64,000 nt of DNA from NCBI GenBank assembly GCA_008694505.1, contig VZDJ01000056.1:5955205-6019204 (forward strand), given 5' to 3'. The position numbers and the translations under genes were made by a program. Of the stretch, positions 1 to 31,160 are shown piece by piece (within the stretch, counting starts at the first letter, position 1; every line of letters begins with the position of its first letter). This DNA is from Cyanoderma ruficeps (Eukaryota; Chordata; Aves; Passeriformes; Timaliidae). Below the pieces are notes generated by a model. That model saw only the letters and a list, made by a program, of their open reading frames with translations. It was not told where the DNA came from and searched no databases.

Positions 1-15518
<15,518 letters not shown>

Positions 15519-17040
15519 GGTTCGTGCAGCGCAAGCTCTTGCATCCCTCGCAAGTAGAGAGTTTAACAAGTCTCAAGTTTCAGTGGCACCAGATTTTTAA
15601 GGGTTCTACATAAATTAATACTACAACACGGTGTTTGATGTCCATTGAAGGTCTAAGCCCACCTCCTTTGGCAGATGGGAGGTGGCCAGGGGGCTGGAGT
15701 TGGCCTTTCTTTCCCTGACTAACCAGACACAGGGGATGTGCTCCTCGCCAGTGACCTGGGGTTGCTGTTGTAGTACGTACTGTAGAGATAACTTTATGGT
15801 AGTTTTGTATGTGTTAAGATGGTAGAAGCTTTTTGTAGCCTCAAGTCTGTAGTATTTAATATGCATAATATAATTGAATTTCCTTCTGCATTTTGGTGAA
15901 AATTGGAAGTGTTTTACTATGATTTCTACAGATTATTCTGTATATCCATGCATGTAACATTGCACCTAAATTTTCAAAACTGCCTGTCTGTGACTCTTCA
16001 GAGCGTTTGTTTGGGTTATACCTTTTTGTTTCAGAAGATTTTACCATTATTTCAGTTAACTCGGTCATCCATCCGTAATTTAGTGCATGGATAAGCAGTT
16101 TCATACTACCAAATGTCTGGACTGTGTAAATGGAACTTCTCGACTTCTGCCACTACATTTTGTTAAATGTCTGTTTAAAAGAAGTATGCATCTTTTATAT
16201 ATTTTGCAGAGTTGAATATATGGCTTACCCAAGTTCTGAATGCTTTGTAACTAAACTGTTTTTCCTTGAAATGGCATTCAGTAGTATATATGGTACCTGA
16301 CCAATGTTTATTCCATTTAACTCAGCTAAGTATTCCTTCTATAAATCACTATTTCTATGGATGTTTTGTGAATCTTTTAACGTGAGCTGTGGAGAATAAG
16401 GACCAAGTAACTGTGTTATATGTTTACAAAGGTATTTATTTAACTAAGATAACAGAGGTGCAGATATCAGTATACAAAATCATGTGAAAACTCCCTGTTG
16501 CTTGATAGAGCAACATGAAAACCGCACGTATTGTTGTGACCTTACGAAGCATAAATATTCCTTTATGCCCTCTTATGAGAAGAAAGCCTTTCTGTCCGTG
16601 CTGTTTCGAGATTGTTAGATATCCCTCTGTTAGGTTTGCTGCTCTGAGCGCTAGCTTGGTGCTAATGGAGAATGTAACTGGATTGACCAAATAACCCAGG
16701 CTCAGAGGAACTCATCCCAAAAGAGCCAGAGCCAGACTTGTAGCCTGTTTGGATTCCTCCCTGGGAAATTCAACCCTCCCTCACTACAGCACATGGGATG
16801 CATTGACACAAATGAAAGCCTGAAGCACAATGTACTAATCAAAACTGATCATCTGCATTTCTAGATCAAAGTGTATCAGTATATAATCTTATTGTATGAG
16901 CTGTAATGTTGAAAGCATCTTAGCTTAAAACAGCTTAGTCTCTTCTATGATTGTTGTAACCAATTTATGGCTACTCAGTGGATGAATCTATATTGTGATA
17001 TCTATTTGACCCTAATAAAGTTATTGCATACAATGCATGT
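15519..17040 (+). other. SYNPR: SYNPR 3' untranslated region
   Basis: AT-rich sequence following the stop codon, without repeats or long frames, up to AATAAA at 17014-17019. The end is set about 20 bp after the signal, before a T/G-rich stretch. ATTAAA-type alternatives follow at about 17092 and 17214, so longer forms are possible. Several long uninterrupted AT-rich blocks (15,850-16,450) have the look of a conserved neuronal 3'UTR, but conservation cannot be judged here. Confidence 0.75.
17014..17019 (+). terminator. SYNPR: SYNPR polyadenylation signal AATAAA
   Basis: AATAAAG preceded by CCCT and followed within 30 bp by a TG/T-rich stretch (CATGTTTTCAGAGTATGTTG), about 1.5 kb after the stop codon. 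This is the first canonical hexamer on the sense strand in this UTR that has a plausible downstream element. Confidence 0.65.
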
Positions 17041-17470
17041 TTTCAGAGTATGTTGATATTGAAATGTCACTGCCAAATAACGAAGATAACTATTAAAGAA
17101 AAATAACTATTCCTGTGCCTGACCTTATTGGTCATATTCTGACTGTTTTTCAACACTTTTGTGGGGATTGTTGTAATGTACAGTGGAGTACGACACGTCT
17201 GCAGACGCCTGTCATTAAAGGTCAGTATCACAAGTTTTTAAAAAAAAATTAAAAGTGTGCAGTTTAATACCTGCCTGCCTCTTTACCTCTCTTTCCACTG
17301 GCAGTAGGACCAGCCCAGTACTGTGCTAACCATCCCAGTTCCGAGGATTGTTGGAAAGCTATGTATGAGTTGTAGAGAAAACAATCTGGAATATCTAAAT
17401 GTTCTCCTATTCCAAATGAGGGCAAAATACAATTTTCTGGGTTAATGAAAAATGTTATTTTGGCTCTTGG

Positions 17471-17570
17471 TTAGTTTGGGGGTTTTTGGGTTTTGGAGTT
17501 GTTTGTTTGGGGCTTTGTTTGTTTGTTTGGGGGAGGTGGGTTTTTTTGGTTGGTTGGTTGGTTGGTTTTT
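17471..17570. repeat. G/T-rich simple repeat including (TTGG)n
   Basis: Runs of TTTGTTTGTTTG, GGGGG and five tandem TTGG units (17547-17566). Just after the SYNPR 3' end, low complexity. Confidence 0.9.
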
Positions 17571-20047
17571 CTTCTTTTAAGTTTGGAAAAAAGACAAGTT
17601 AGACAATCAGCAAGTCAGGAGAAAGTGAAATCTGTTTATGTGGCAAGGATTGTGATGGGATGTGTGCTCTTCATACCCTCTCCCACATAGTCCTGCTTCT
17701 ACTCTTTTTTTTTGTTGTTATTGTTGTTGTTTTAAATTTCCTTTCTATTAGTTGATGAGCGATATCTCCAACTAAGCTCCCATATCTAAGCTTCACCAGT
17801 AGAAATAGTTTTTGTGTCAACTAGCTTTCTCTTCATGAATCTACCCACCCAAATCAGCAGAGCCCCATTCCTAAGCTTTTTTATCCAATGCTGAGGGATG
17901 GAAATGAGTTTCACTTTGGTTTATTCCTGCACTTCAGACCAGATGGAGTTCTTGTCTAACCACGCACAGGACTGCAGTTTTCTGGAGTTCACACCCCTGG
18001 AGAAAGGGTAGTTTCTAATACAAGGCTGGGAGCAGAATTAAACTTATGTCATATTTTGGGTACTATTTGTGTAACTCCAGGTCTAAGGTTTTCTCATGAA
18101 GGACAGAACTGGTGGAAGGGTTAACAAAAAGTAGTGTAAGAGGGATACATTTTTTTCACGGAAGTCTTGCCCTTGCTTTACCCAGCTGGCCAGATCATCA
18201 CAGGTACCCCAGCTCCTTGCTGCTGTACAGAACAGCTGAGCCAGTTGTTACCCTTTGGGGACTGTAATCTTTACTCTGAATTAGGAGGGAAGAAAAATCT
18301 CTTCATCCATAGCTTCTCAGATTAACAAAGTATGGCAGCAGCAAAAGTGAAAACAAAAATGATGCATGCACTTGTCTGTGTTATGTAAGAAAATGTATTT
18401 GAATGTTTCCTCTGTCTTCGAGTCTTATCACATCCTTTTGCAGTTGTTGAGAAATTGAAAGTTTATTTCAGCTGGGGATGGTGACTGCATAGCCAAGGGT
18501 TGAGCAACTGATGGAAAAGACATGTTACCTGGATTTAAGACAAATAGCAAACTAAACTCGAGCATCCTTTGTGAAGCTGCTGCTGGCAGCCTCGTTGCTT
18601 TCCTACTTCATCATTAGTATCTCTGCCAGTTAGTTAAATAACTGGGTCAGCCTAGGAGAGAAAAAAATATGTTCCTTGATCTTCTGTGCTGTCCCTCCTG
18701 TTTTCCCATGTGTTTCTCTTTATAGCCCCTGTCTCAGCTACCCAAGTTAGGAGCATGTTTGCATTATCAAGTGTGAAGCTGTGTGGGAGAGGCAGGTACA
18801 TCTGGTGAGTGTGGTGGGGAGGGGGGAGCACAGGACTTTCTCTCCAGGTGCCTCAGAGGCCAAGGAAGGGGCACATTCACCTGCTGGTTTGGGGTTTGGG
18901 GTTTCCCCCAATGCTCTTGGCTGGGGAGGGGATGCACTTTGCAGAGCTGGAGCATCAATGGCTCCATGGGAAGGTGCTGAAGAGGCCAGGGAGGGTAATT
19001 CTGGGTACCACTGGCTCTGCAGCCTGCTTCACTTCTGCCCAGCACATCAAGGAGACAAGGATGAGTTCAGATGCAAACACAGCCCACAAGGCTCTGCCCT
19101 GGCTAGATGGGGTTGGGGTTTTTGTGTGTGTGTGATATTTTCCCTGATGACCAAATGTCCTTCAGTGTGGCCATTGAGCTGCGCATAACAGAGCCTCAGT
19201 GATGGCTAAGACTTGGAGAAAGTTTGTGCTCTTGTTGCATGAATTCATGTTGCAACTGCCTGAGCTGATTAAGTTAATTGTTTCCAATCTTTATATGCTC
19301 TCAAATTGAAAGAGCAATCCAGGCTGCAGCCCTGCATCAGTCTTGGCTGAAACTGTGATATGCTGATGAGAGAGGCAGTGGGATCAACATGCATTGCACT
19401 TCCCTGTAGTCTGCTCCTGACAATATCCCCAGAGTTTCACAGTTAATATGACAGACAGATTAAAAACTACTGAGTAAAAACTGCCACGTATTATTTAATC
19501 CTTTTCTGAAAAAATTCTTCTCATATTATGCCATATCATGTAACAAGCATTTAGTCCTTTGTCCACTAGTTTTAAGATAGATTTGAGTCAAAATTCCTTA
19601 TGTATGTGAATGGATGGTCTACTTAGCTCATGCTCTCCCTAACTTAAATATTCTTTTTTTAGGATTTCTTTTTATTCCCTACTTCTGCTAAACCCAAGAG
19701 CTTTTCCTTTTGGACTTCTCTAACATCAGCAATAATTTGTATTTTGCTATTAATATCTGGTGCTGATTATCCCATCATTTGTCAATGCCATCTATCATTA
19801 TTATGAAGACCTTAGTATTTTGATAGGAAATTTTAATAGTTCAGCAGGGAGGCATCCTGTTTGTTGCATTTATTTTCTGTTCTTACATTTTTATTGTTGT
19901 GTCCCCCATTAATGAGATTCTGGGTTTTTAAATATATAGTTGCCTTTCTGAAGTCCAAATGTCCTAGAATAAAACATTTCTCAGAGGGAAAATTACTTGG
20001 CAATAGTATTTTCAGGATTAAAGATCTTCTGTTTCCATCCCCCCTGC

Positions 20048-20142
20048 CATGGGCAGGGACACCTCCCACTAGACCAGGTTGCTTAAAGCCCTGTCCTACC
20101 TCGCCTTGAACAATTCCAAGGATGGGACAGCCACAGCTTCCC
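20048..20142 (-). mobile_element. CR1 LINE fragment
   Basis: GGCAGGGACACCTCCCACTAGACCAGGTTGCTTAAAGCCC...GCCTTGAACAATTCCAAGGATGGGACAGCCACAGCTTC is the reverse complement of the CR1 3' region (the CTGTCC..TGGAATTGTTCAAGGC..TGG..CTAGTGG part). It is truncated at both ends, lacking the terminal ATTCTATGAT. Confidence 0.75.
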
Positions 20143-22084
20143 CGAGTGAAGAGTTCAAGCTGTTGCCTGCCTGGCTGTGATTTAGCAGCCCTTCTCCTGC
20201 AGCTCCTGGAGGGTTTGCTGGTGAAATGGAGCCTGCGAGGGCAGAGGTGTTGAGTGTGTCTCCTGTTTCAGGTATTCCCCTGTGCCCGTTCCCGCTGTGG
20301 GCAGGCTCTGCCCCGCCCGGCCCAGGGTCAGCTCTAAGGGAGTCAGGGCTCTGTCACACACACGCGTTTCCCAACATCAGCCTTTTGAAATGCAGAAAGC
20401 ATTTCCTTAAAAAAGGGAGGGGAAAACTCTGGGAAAATACCAAAAGTGAAGCAGAGGCTATGACTTTTTGCAGTGGCAATTATTTTAAGTGAACTGCCTG
20501 TAAAGATTTTGCAGTTCGAAGTGGCAGGTTGCGTATTTTGTGCAGACAGGATTGTTAACGTGTGAAACACGCTAAAAATTGACCAATAAAGGCACCTGGG
20601 TATTTCAAACATAAATAGTGTGTACTAAAATAGCTACAGAGCAGATGGCCTGGCTCCACACACACCTTGCTGACCAGAATACTCGAGCAACACACAGAGC
20701 CAAAATCTCACTGTCTTCAAAGCTGATCATCTGTAAAGGCAAGGGTTATCCTCATGCTACCCTTTATCTGTCAGGCACAAACGCTCCTGCATACGCTAAT
20801 TAGTGTATCCTAGAGGGATAATGAACCTCAGGTTTGTTTGAACTTGCTACTGCCCCAGCAAAGCAAATCACCTGTTCCAGAGCTTAGGCTTTCAAAAGTC
20901 GGTGAGATTAAAACAACTGTGAGCTGAAATCTGATCTACGGTGGAAAGATCTCAAAACACAGAGGGCTGGGTTTGCCAGCCTGCTCACAGTACTGCCTGC
21001 CACCAATAAACAGGCAACTGAGTCTGTTTCTCACTCTCATTTTTTACCTTGGACTACCTTGGACGCTAAGACCAAACATCCTCATTCCACATATTAACTG
21101 GGATGTAATGCTTTTCATGCCTCGTTCTACGGTTCAACAGATGTGAAAGGGAATTATCACTTCAACATGATATCAAGACTCTTTTTTTTTTTTTAGCCGA
21201 TGGCAGATTACTAAGCCTGAATTCTTGTTTAATTTTAGTGTGTTAATTGATGGAATAATGAGCATTGATTATATGTGTTTTGGCTTCTTCATTGCAATTA
21301 CGGGCTCTGTTTTATTCATGAGCCAGTCCTAAAGAATGCACTAGAGATCTAAGACAGCTTAAACCTCTCAGAAAAAGGCTCTGAATTGTTTGAGTAATGA
21401 CACTCTTAGATGGAAAATTAAAGGTTCTCTTTTCCCATGCTTTTTAAGATAATTAAAATCCAGGAATGGTAAGGTGGTGAACATCCTTATTCATTAGCCT
21501 TCAGTAATTTAGCTTCTGCTAAATGAGGAAAACATTTTAATTCTCTAGGCCATCTGTTGCAGTCTCCTTTGTGTGTCCCGTTACATAAAGTCTCATCATA
21601 GATAGTTTTAACATCAGTATTGTATCGTTTCACTAGGAAGGATGAGCTGGATGAGGTAGTTGAAGTCGCTACCTATTAATAGACCACCCTGGAATTAAAG
21701 TGGCTGCTTGGTCTTCCAAGCTGAAGTTATCCTGTCTAGACACCTCTAGGCAAAGGATCCTCAGAGAGGAGCCCGTGCATGGAGATAGGCAGTGTGACAA
21801 GCTGTGTTTTCTAATAGGGATATCCATGCCAATAAATAACAAAGTTCATTGGAGCCCTTCCAGTGCTGCTAATGTGCGACTGCTCTGCCATATGGCTCCG
21901 TGCTGCTTTTGGAAGCAGGCACTCTCTGTTCGGGTGGGAACCACAGCAGAGGCTCCCTGCTGGATGCTGCTTTGGAAGTGGTTTGGAGGCAGAGCAGGTC
22001 TCTCTGCACTGCGATAGGGAAATAGAATAAATATTAGAGTGGGAGTGTGCTGACCTGGGATAAATTCTGGATCAGGAAACAGAA

Positions 22085-22160
22085 AACGCTGTGATTCTGA
22101 CTCTGGCTGTAGGAATAACTCACTTTATAGCTTGGGGCAAGTTACCTTATTCCACACAGG
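22085..22160 (+). repeat. Possible MIR-type SINE remnant
   Basis: GATTCTGACTCTGGCTGT followed by ...TATAGCTTGGGGCAAGTTACCTTATTCC resembles the core and the TGGGCAAGTTACTTAA block of MIR elements. It is heavily degraded. It lies about 350 bp before the SNTN start. Confidence 0.35.
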
Positions 22161-22397
22161 GAAAGTGTCTCATTAAAATTATAATTTGTATAGATGAATG
22201 GATGCAGTGTCAAAGTTATTCCTGATGGAAAGTTACACCCCCACAGGTCTAAGAGGATCCAGGTTCCATTATGAGTTTGGTTTGTTTCTGTCAAATTCCC
22301 TTGTGAAATACAAGCCCCACTTCTTGCCAGCCCAGCGGTGCCTTCCAGGGGCTGCAGCAGACTGGTGTATTTACCTGGCTCCACAATTCCCAGGTAG

Positions 22398-22404
22398 TGT
22401 TTAC
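22398..22404 (+). promoter_or_regulatory. Forkhead-type motif TGTTTAC upstream of SNTN
   Basis: TGTTTAC at 22398-22404 and ACAAACA at 22494-22500 both fit the forkhead core (RYAAACA and its complement), 110 and 14 bp before the SNTN ATG. SNTN is a gene of motile multiciliated cells, and such genes are commonly driven by FOXJ1 together with RFX factors. Only an imperfect X-box-like GTTGCTTGG (22480-22488) is visible for RFX. The motif is short and expected by chance every few kb. Confidence 0.3.
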
Positions 22405-22513
22405 ATTATTGATAGGCATGGCTACAAGCAGGCTGCTTCCACGGGGCAGAGCCTCAATCCACCTGCTGCTATTACTCCAGTTGCTTGGAGATCACAAACA
22501 CCCTGGTCTCGAG

Positions 22514-25711
<3,198 letters not shown>

Positions 25712-25825
25712 TCTGTGATTTTAAAGAAGAAATGGCTCGGCACCATATGAGGAAAGTGTGAGTGAGCTACAGACAGAGATACCACTGTGTGCCTGGATAC
25801 CCAGTGCTGGTACCTTTTTAAATGC

Positions 25826-25831
25826 AATAAA
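25826..25831 (+). terminator. SNTN: SNTN polyadenylation signal AATAAA
   Basis: TGCAATAAAGTTGTGTCC, 115 bp after the stop codon, with GT-rich sequence immediately following. It implies a short 3'UTR (25712 to about 25850). Confidence 0.75.
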
Positions 25832-27669
25832 GTTGTGTCCAAACCTGGTTGAATTTACTCCTCTCTTGAAACACTCCACAAAGTCTGTGCTCAGGAGTTT
25901 GTGTCCACAACATCTGTGCTTTGGGAGGGTGAGTGACTGGCTCCCATTGGGTCCAAGACCAGTTAACAGCTGGGGACAACCCCCAGCCCAGTTTGATGCC
26001 AGGGAAAGGCAGCCCATGCTCTCCCAGACCTCTCCACCCTCTCCCTACCATAGTGTGGGAGATGATGGAGAGACAGCAGCCGGAATGTGCAGCCCCATCC
26101 CTCGAGGCAGGGCTGCCCAGCTCCCCAGGCTCTCCCAGTCACCCCAGGGGGCTTCAGCCCTGAGCAGTGATGGGCTTCACAATGGGCAGTGACCATAAAA
26201 TCTGTTGCTGTCTTAGGTAAAGATTGATTTTAGTTTGTCTGGTTTCCACCCCGCCATTAACCCTACTGAAAGGAGCATTTGTTTACTTTTACTTCCTCCT
26301 CCAACTGCTCTCTTTGTTTGGAGATCACAATGGAAGGAATTTAAGCCCAGCATTTGCAGGGCATCTTTGGCAGTGCTGTGCTTGTATGACCTGGAGGATG
26401 ACCCAAACATGCCAGCCAGCTGAATCTGCTGTTCCATGAAACTGTGAAAAGCAGAAACCAGATAAGAGATGGTCCAGACCATGGATGGTGGGAAATAAGG
26501 GTGGCCAATAAATTATTTGTATTGGAACTGAGTGATATTGGTTAGGGCAAGAGCCTCAGTATTAAATGCTCATCATCCTAATATTTGGTTTGATTCCTAC
26601 CTACAAGTCCTGGCTTGGAGCCAACATTTATCCCACTGTGACATCCCTTTGGGACATGAAAAGTAGTCTCAGGCACCAGGAAGAGAACAACTTCTGTACA
26701 GAATTAATAAGACTCTGCCAGGATGAACGAGCCAGCAAAACGTTGGAGCCTTTTTAGTTTCTTCTTCTTCCTTGGCTCAAAAGGAGAAGACAAGAATGGT
26801 TTAGCTTTGGTGCATGAATTTTCAACAGGAAGGGATCAAACCCTCTAGTGTTAAAAGAGGGAAATTAATGCCAGCTGAGTAATGAGATTTAACTCTTCCA
26901 CATAAAAGGGTTCTTAGTGTTTTCAGGAGCTAAGACAATGTTTTGTAATGGATTTTGATGTGAAGGAAAGACTACAGCAGAAGACCAGCAGCCAACTGTT
27001 TGGAGAAGGAAGGTCTCTGTGCAGTGTGGGAGGAGCTGAAAGAAGAAATGCAAATGGATGTGGTGGGTTTTGAAATGAAGCTGAGCAGGTAAGGTGCTGG
27101 GTTTGGACCTCAGCCAGGACACAGCCTCATCTGGAGGCTAAACATTCACAACTGGTCCTACTACAAATAAAACCTCTTATTAGCAAAGGCCATTCTGTGA
27201 CGGTGGGTTGCAAGAACAGGCAGCATCCAGCCTGTGGCAAGAAGTGACAAAGCCAGCAGGCAGCGCTTCTGTCTGTTTGAATGCTCAGAGACACAGAGAC
27301 ATCCCTCCAACTCACCCCTCTGCTGAGGGACTGGTGTCCCAGTGCCCTGAGGATGAGCTCCATGGGGAGCCCATCAAGCCTCCCAGGAGTGGGATCACCC
27401 ACATTGGTATCATGGTTAAACACTGATACTGTGTCCCTGGAGTTACTCAGTCTCTTTCCCTGTCCCCTTGTTTTTTGGCCAGGTAGATTTGTGAAAGCTT
27501 AAAATATCAGCTGATGCTCCTTTCCTGGGGTAGAAAGATGGACTGAATGTGAGTCTCTAGGCACGTTTCCCATTAGTCAGGCAAAGAAAACAGAGCACAG
27601 CCCTGAAGAGATTGTTTGGGAGCCACTGGTGATGCTGGAATCATGAATTTCCTAACATCCCTCTGTTGC

Positions 27670-27711
27670 AAAAAATAAAAAAAATAAAATAAAATAAAAT
27701 AAAGAAAAAAA
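27670..27711. repeat. (AAAAT)n simple repeat
   Basis: AAAAAATAAAAAAAATAAAATAAAATAAAATAAAG: at least four AAAAT units flanked by A-runs. Confidence 0.9.
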
Positions 27712-30700
27712 ACCCTGAAAGGAAAAAATATTGTGAAGCCAATTAAGAAAAATTTCTTTGAAATTGCTAAGGCTCTAACAGAGTTTTTGTTATTGCTGAA
27801 ATGTTTCTAAATCTTGCATGACTTGAATTAATGACTTAAGAGCCTTTTATCAGATCAATTCACTCTGTCATCTCATCGTGTGCAAACCCTTTTTATCCCA
27901 ATTCGATGTGTTGTGAGCAACATCCTGAGTCCCTGGCTTGGATCAAAAGCCCCTTGTGCTAAGCACAGTGAAAATTCAAAGTAAGAAGCAATTCCTGAAC
28001 AACTCACTAGCAAAGATATTCAAATGGCAGGGAAGGAATAAGAGGCACAGAAAAACCAAGCACCTTGTGAGCACATGTAGCAGAGCTGAGCTGGATTCCA
28101 GCCTACACTGGGCTCCTCTCACAGAAGCCAAGGCACTGTGATGATTTCTGGAAGAGCTTCTGAACAAAGGGAATGGGATGCAAGGCTCAATCTGCATCAG
28201 TCCTTGAAAGTCCCACCTGATGCTCAAAAGCAGAAGGATGTACTTGGAAGAGCCCCAGCATCTTCTTTTAGTGACAAATAGGCAGAAGTTTGCACCTTGA
28301 CTGTGGAAGATGCTCTTTTATTTACTCAGAGTATTTGTGACTGCCCCGAGCACTCTCAGCTATTGCCTTTGAAGATGATCTGGTGCAGACAGCATGTCTG
28401 GCTGCATCCTCAGGGAGCTGGCTGTAAGCTTGCTTACAAAGGCTACTGTTGTGCTTTGTTTTGTTCCTAGCTTACTCCTGTTGGGAGCAAAGAGAGTTTG
28501 TCATTGATTTCTCAGAGCAGAGCCCAGCAAGTGCTGAGGGGTTGAGCAGCAGCTGAGTTGATGAAATCTGCAGGTTCCTCTGCCTCAGCAAGTGGGAACG
28601 TCATGTCAGTATCTGATACCCTCAGAAGTGAAAGTGGCATGAAGAGTAGCCAGAGAAGACCTGACCTCTGTGTGCTTGGGGTTGTGTTGGGATTTGTGCC
28701 GTGAGGGTGTTCAGGTATGAACCTTGGGATGTTCTGTGGACTTTGGATCTAAGCTTTAAGTTCTGTTCTGAAAAGTCTGAATCATCTCTGCAGTTGTGTG
28801 AGCTTTCAGATGACTGCCAGAGGAGAAATGAGGGTCAGGGAGAATTTCAGCCTCAGATCTTCAGCTTCCATTTCCAAATATCAGTTCAGGAAGGCAGGCT
28901 CATTCTCATTCTTTAATTAGCCCACCTACAGCTTCTCTCCATGATTTCTTACTTTGTATTTGGCCTTAACTCTTTGGCCTGCTGAATTTAGAAAGTTTTT
29001 AAAATCTGCTTTAGTCTAATCCCTGAGGGGCTCTTGCAGATTGCAGGGGAACCTTCACATCCCAGTGCACTGACTTTGAGGTGAGTCAGGGCAGGGCTCT
29101 GCATGTTGAACTTTCTTCTGGGAGCCCAGGGCCACACACACTGCATGTTCAGTTTTTCATAAGTCTCTCAGGGAAGGGAATTACATTTTTCAACTGTCTT
29201 GCTGTTACTGTACCTTCACTGAGACCTCATATCTGGGGCACTGGAGTCTGGATTCTGAGGGAACCCTGCAGTCTGAGACAGGTTTTCCTTGTCTCTTTCT
29301 CCCTCAGAGCAAGCGTTGTGTCACTTTTTTGTGTAAGTTTAAACGTGCCCTGGGTGCACACACTTTGAAAGTACCTGTGTGATGCACACTCCACCTCAGT
29401 GCTGCCGTGTGTCCTGGCCCATGGAAGCTTCTCAGCAGCTACACCCACGGCAGCGGTTGTTGTAGCAGGTCTCTTTACAGAGAGAGGTAGAATTTTGCAT
29501 TGTAGCCTGCAAAGAAAGTGGTTGAATTATGGCTACATGGCAGGAAAACCTTCTCCAGGAGAGTTGGAAAGATGCTATGTGATACAGCCCCTTAGGAGCT
29601 CACAGAGAGCAGAGGAAAAGCTTTGTCCCAGAATTATGTTCTCTGCAAAGTGTGATAATTTGTGAGCCTCAAAGGACTGCTCTGAAATGTCTCTTGAAAA
29701 AATAAAATCTCTTTGTTTCAAGCTCAGTCAGGGAACATAAATGTAGAAGAGGTGGTAGTTTATGGCTTTTTGAATTGACAGCTTTTAATCCTGCGTTGAC
29801 TTTTACTGCAGTCAGTGGTTTACAAGGTTTCTGGTGAAGCTATCTCCTCACTTTGCTCACCTGTTATTCCCTCTCCTCTATATAAGGGTTTAGATCCCTA
29901 GAACTGAGTCCTCATCCAGCAAAGGTAAACAGCAAATAACATTCAACAGCCTCTGGGCCAAAATGCAAATTTGGGTTTATAACAAATGAGTGTGTGATTG
30001 TTTGTCAAAGATCCACTGAGTCCCAAACAGGGCCGGGAGTACTGAGGGCCTCTGGGCAGGGAGGGACCCCAATGCCCAAGATGTCTCACTCCTCTAGTGA
30101 AACCAGCAGCCCAAACAGATGCAGAAGCTCATCAGTGGGCAAAATCAAGCCTCTGGTTGTCCTGAGATGATCAATAAATGATGTACAGGATACCAGGAGC
30201 TCTTCCACTCCTCCAACCTCGCACACACAGAACTTGGTTGGCCTCTGCGCACTCAAGCATCACTGGAGCAAAGGAGAACAAGCATCGTGGGAGCTGACTT
30301 TAGTGAGTCTTGTCTTGCTTCATGTGATCACTGGGAGCCTTGTTAAGTATTAGTCAAGGCTACAAACTGACAAAAGAGCTCTCTGGAAAGGCAGCTTTGA
30401 CTGGATAAACTGATGGATGCCAGATCTCTGCTTGAGTTTGGAAAACGAAGCTGGGCTGTCAAAGTATTCTTACAGTGAAGCAGAAAAATCTACAACTCAA
30501 CCCTGAGACCCTTCCTCCTCCTCCAATGGTTGCCCAGACAGCCTCCACAGTATTTCTTTGATTTGTTTTCCCAGGAGTATGAGATTTGTTTACTTTGACA
30601 TCTTCACTTTGACACCTGGGACTGTTGGAGGAAGTCCATGTACAGATGCTGACCCATTTCCTGCATTTGTTGGTGAATTTTTCTTGATCCAGTTGTTCTG

Positions 30701-30889
30701 CCTTCATCCCCCATTATGCTCTTCTGAGAGGTTTTTTTGAAGAAAACCTGCACTAGCAGGCTCATTCTGGTTAAGCATTATATGACAGCTTTTTTCTCTG
30801 AAGCTGGCAGGGGCAAAAGCCACACCAGGGATAGAATATCCACAGGTAAATATCCCTTTTTTCTTGGGACACTGTAGTTGGTGTCATGG

Positions 30890-31160
30890 CATCCCTGGGT
30901 TTATACACCACTACGTGGATTATATAGGGTTTTGCCTAATTAATTAATGAAACCAAATTGCAAAATTACTTTCTTATTAAACTGATCTCGCTGCAGAAAT
31001 AAGGCTGATTACTTCCCTGACAAATTTTAATTAGGTAGCTACAACAAACTGTAATAAAGAGCACAAATTAAAAACAGATCATACTAGATGTGCCTTTATC
31101 AAATGCTGTGTTAGTACCAGGCAACATACACAGTGATTAAATTATACAGAAAAAGCTCAT
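30890..31160. promoter_or_regulatory. TAATTA-rich candidate conserved noncoding element
   Basis: Low-complexity-free AT-rich sequence with overlapping homeodomain cores (CCTAATTAATTAATGA at about 30935, TTTTAATTAGG at about 31026, further AATTAAA motifs). Bird developmental enhancers often look like this. A second cluster, AAGCATTAATTAATGAGC, occurs at about 31516. Composition alone can produce such motifs. Confidence 0.2.

Larger units (their letters stand above)
17041..22513 (+). other. SYNPR-SNTN intergenic region
   Basis: 5.5 kb between the SYNPR polyadenylation signal and the SNTN start. It holds a G/T-rich simple repeat (17471-17570), a short CR1 remnant (20048-20142), a T-run at 21183, a possible MIR remnant (22085-22160) and forkhead-type motifs just before SNTN. 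I see no coding exon. The open frames at 18781-19188 are GC-rich chance frames without splice or domain evidence. Confidence 0.75.
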
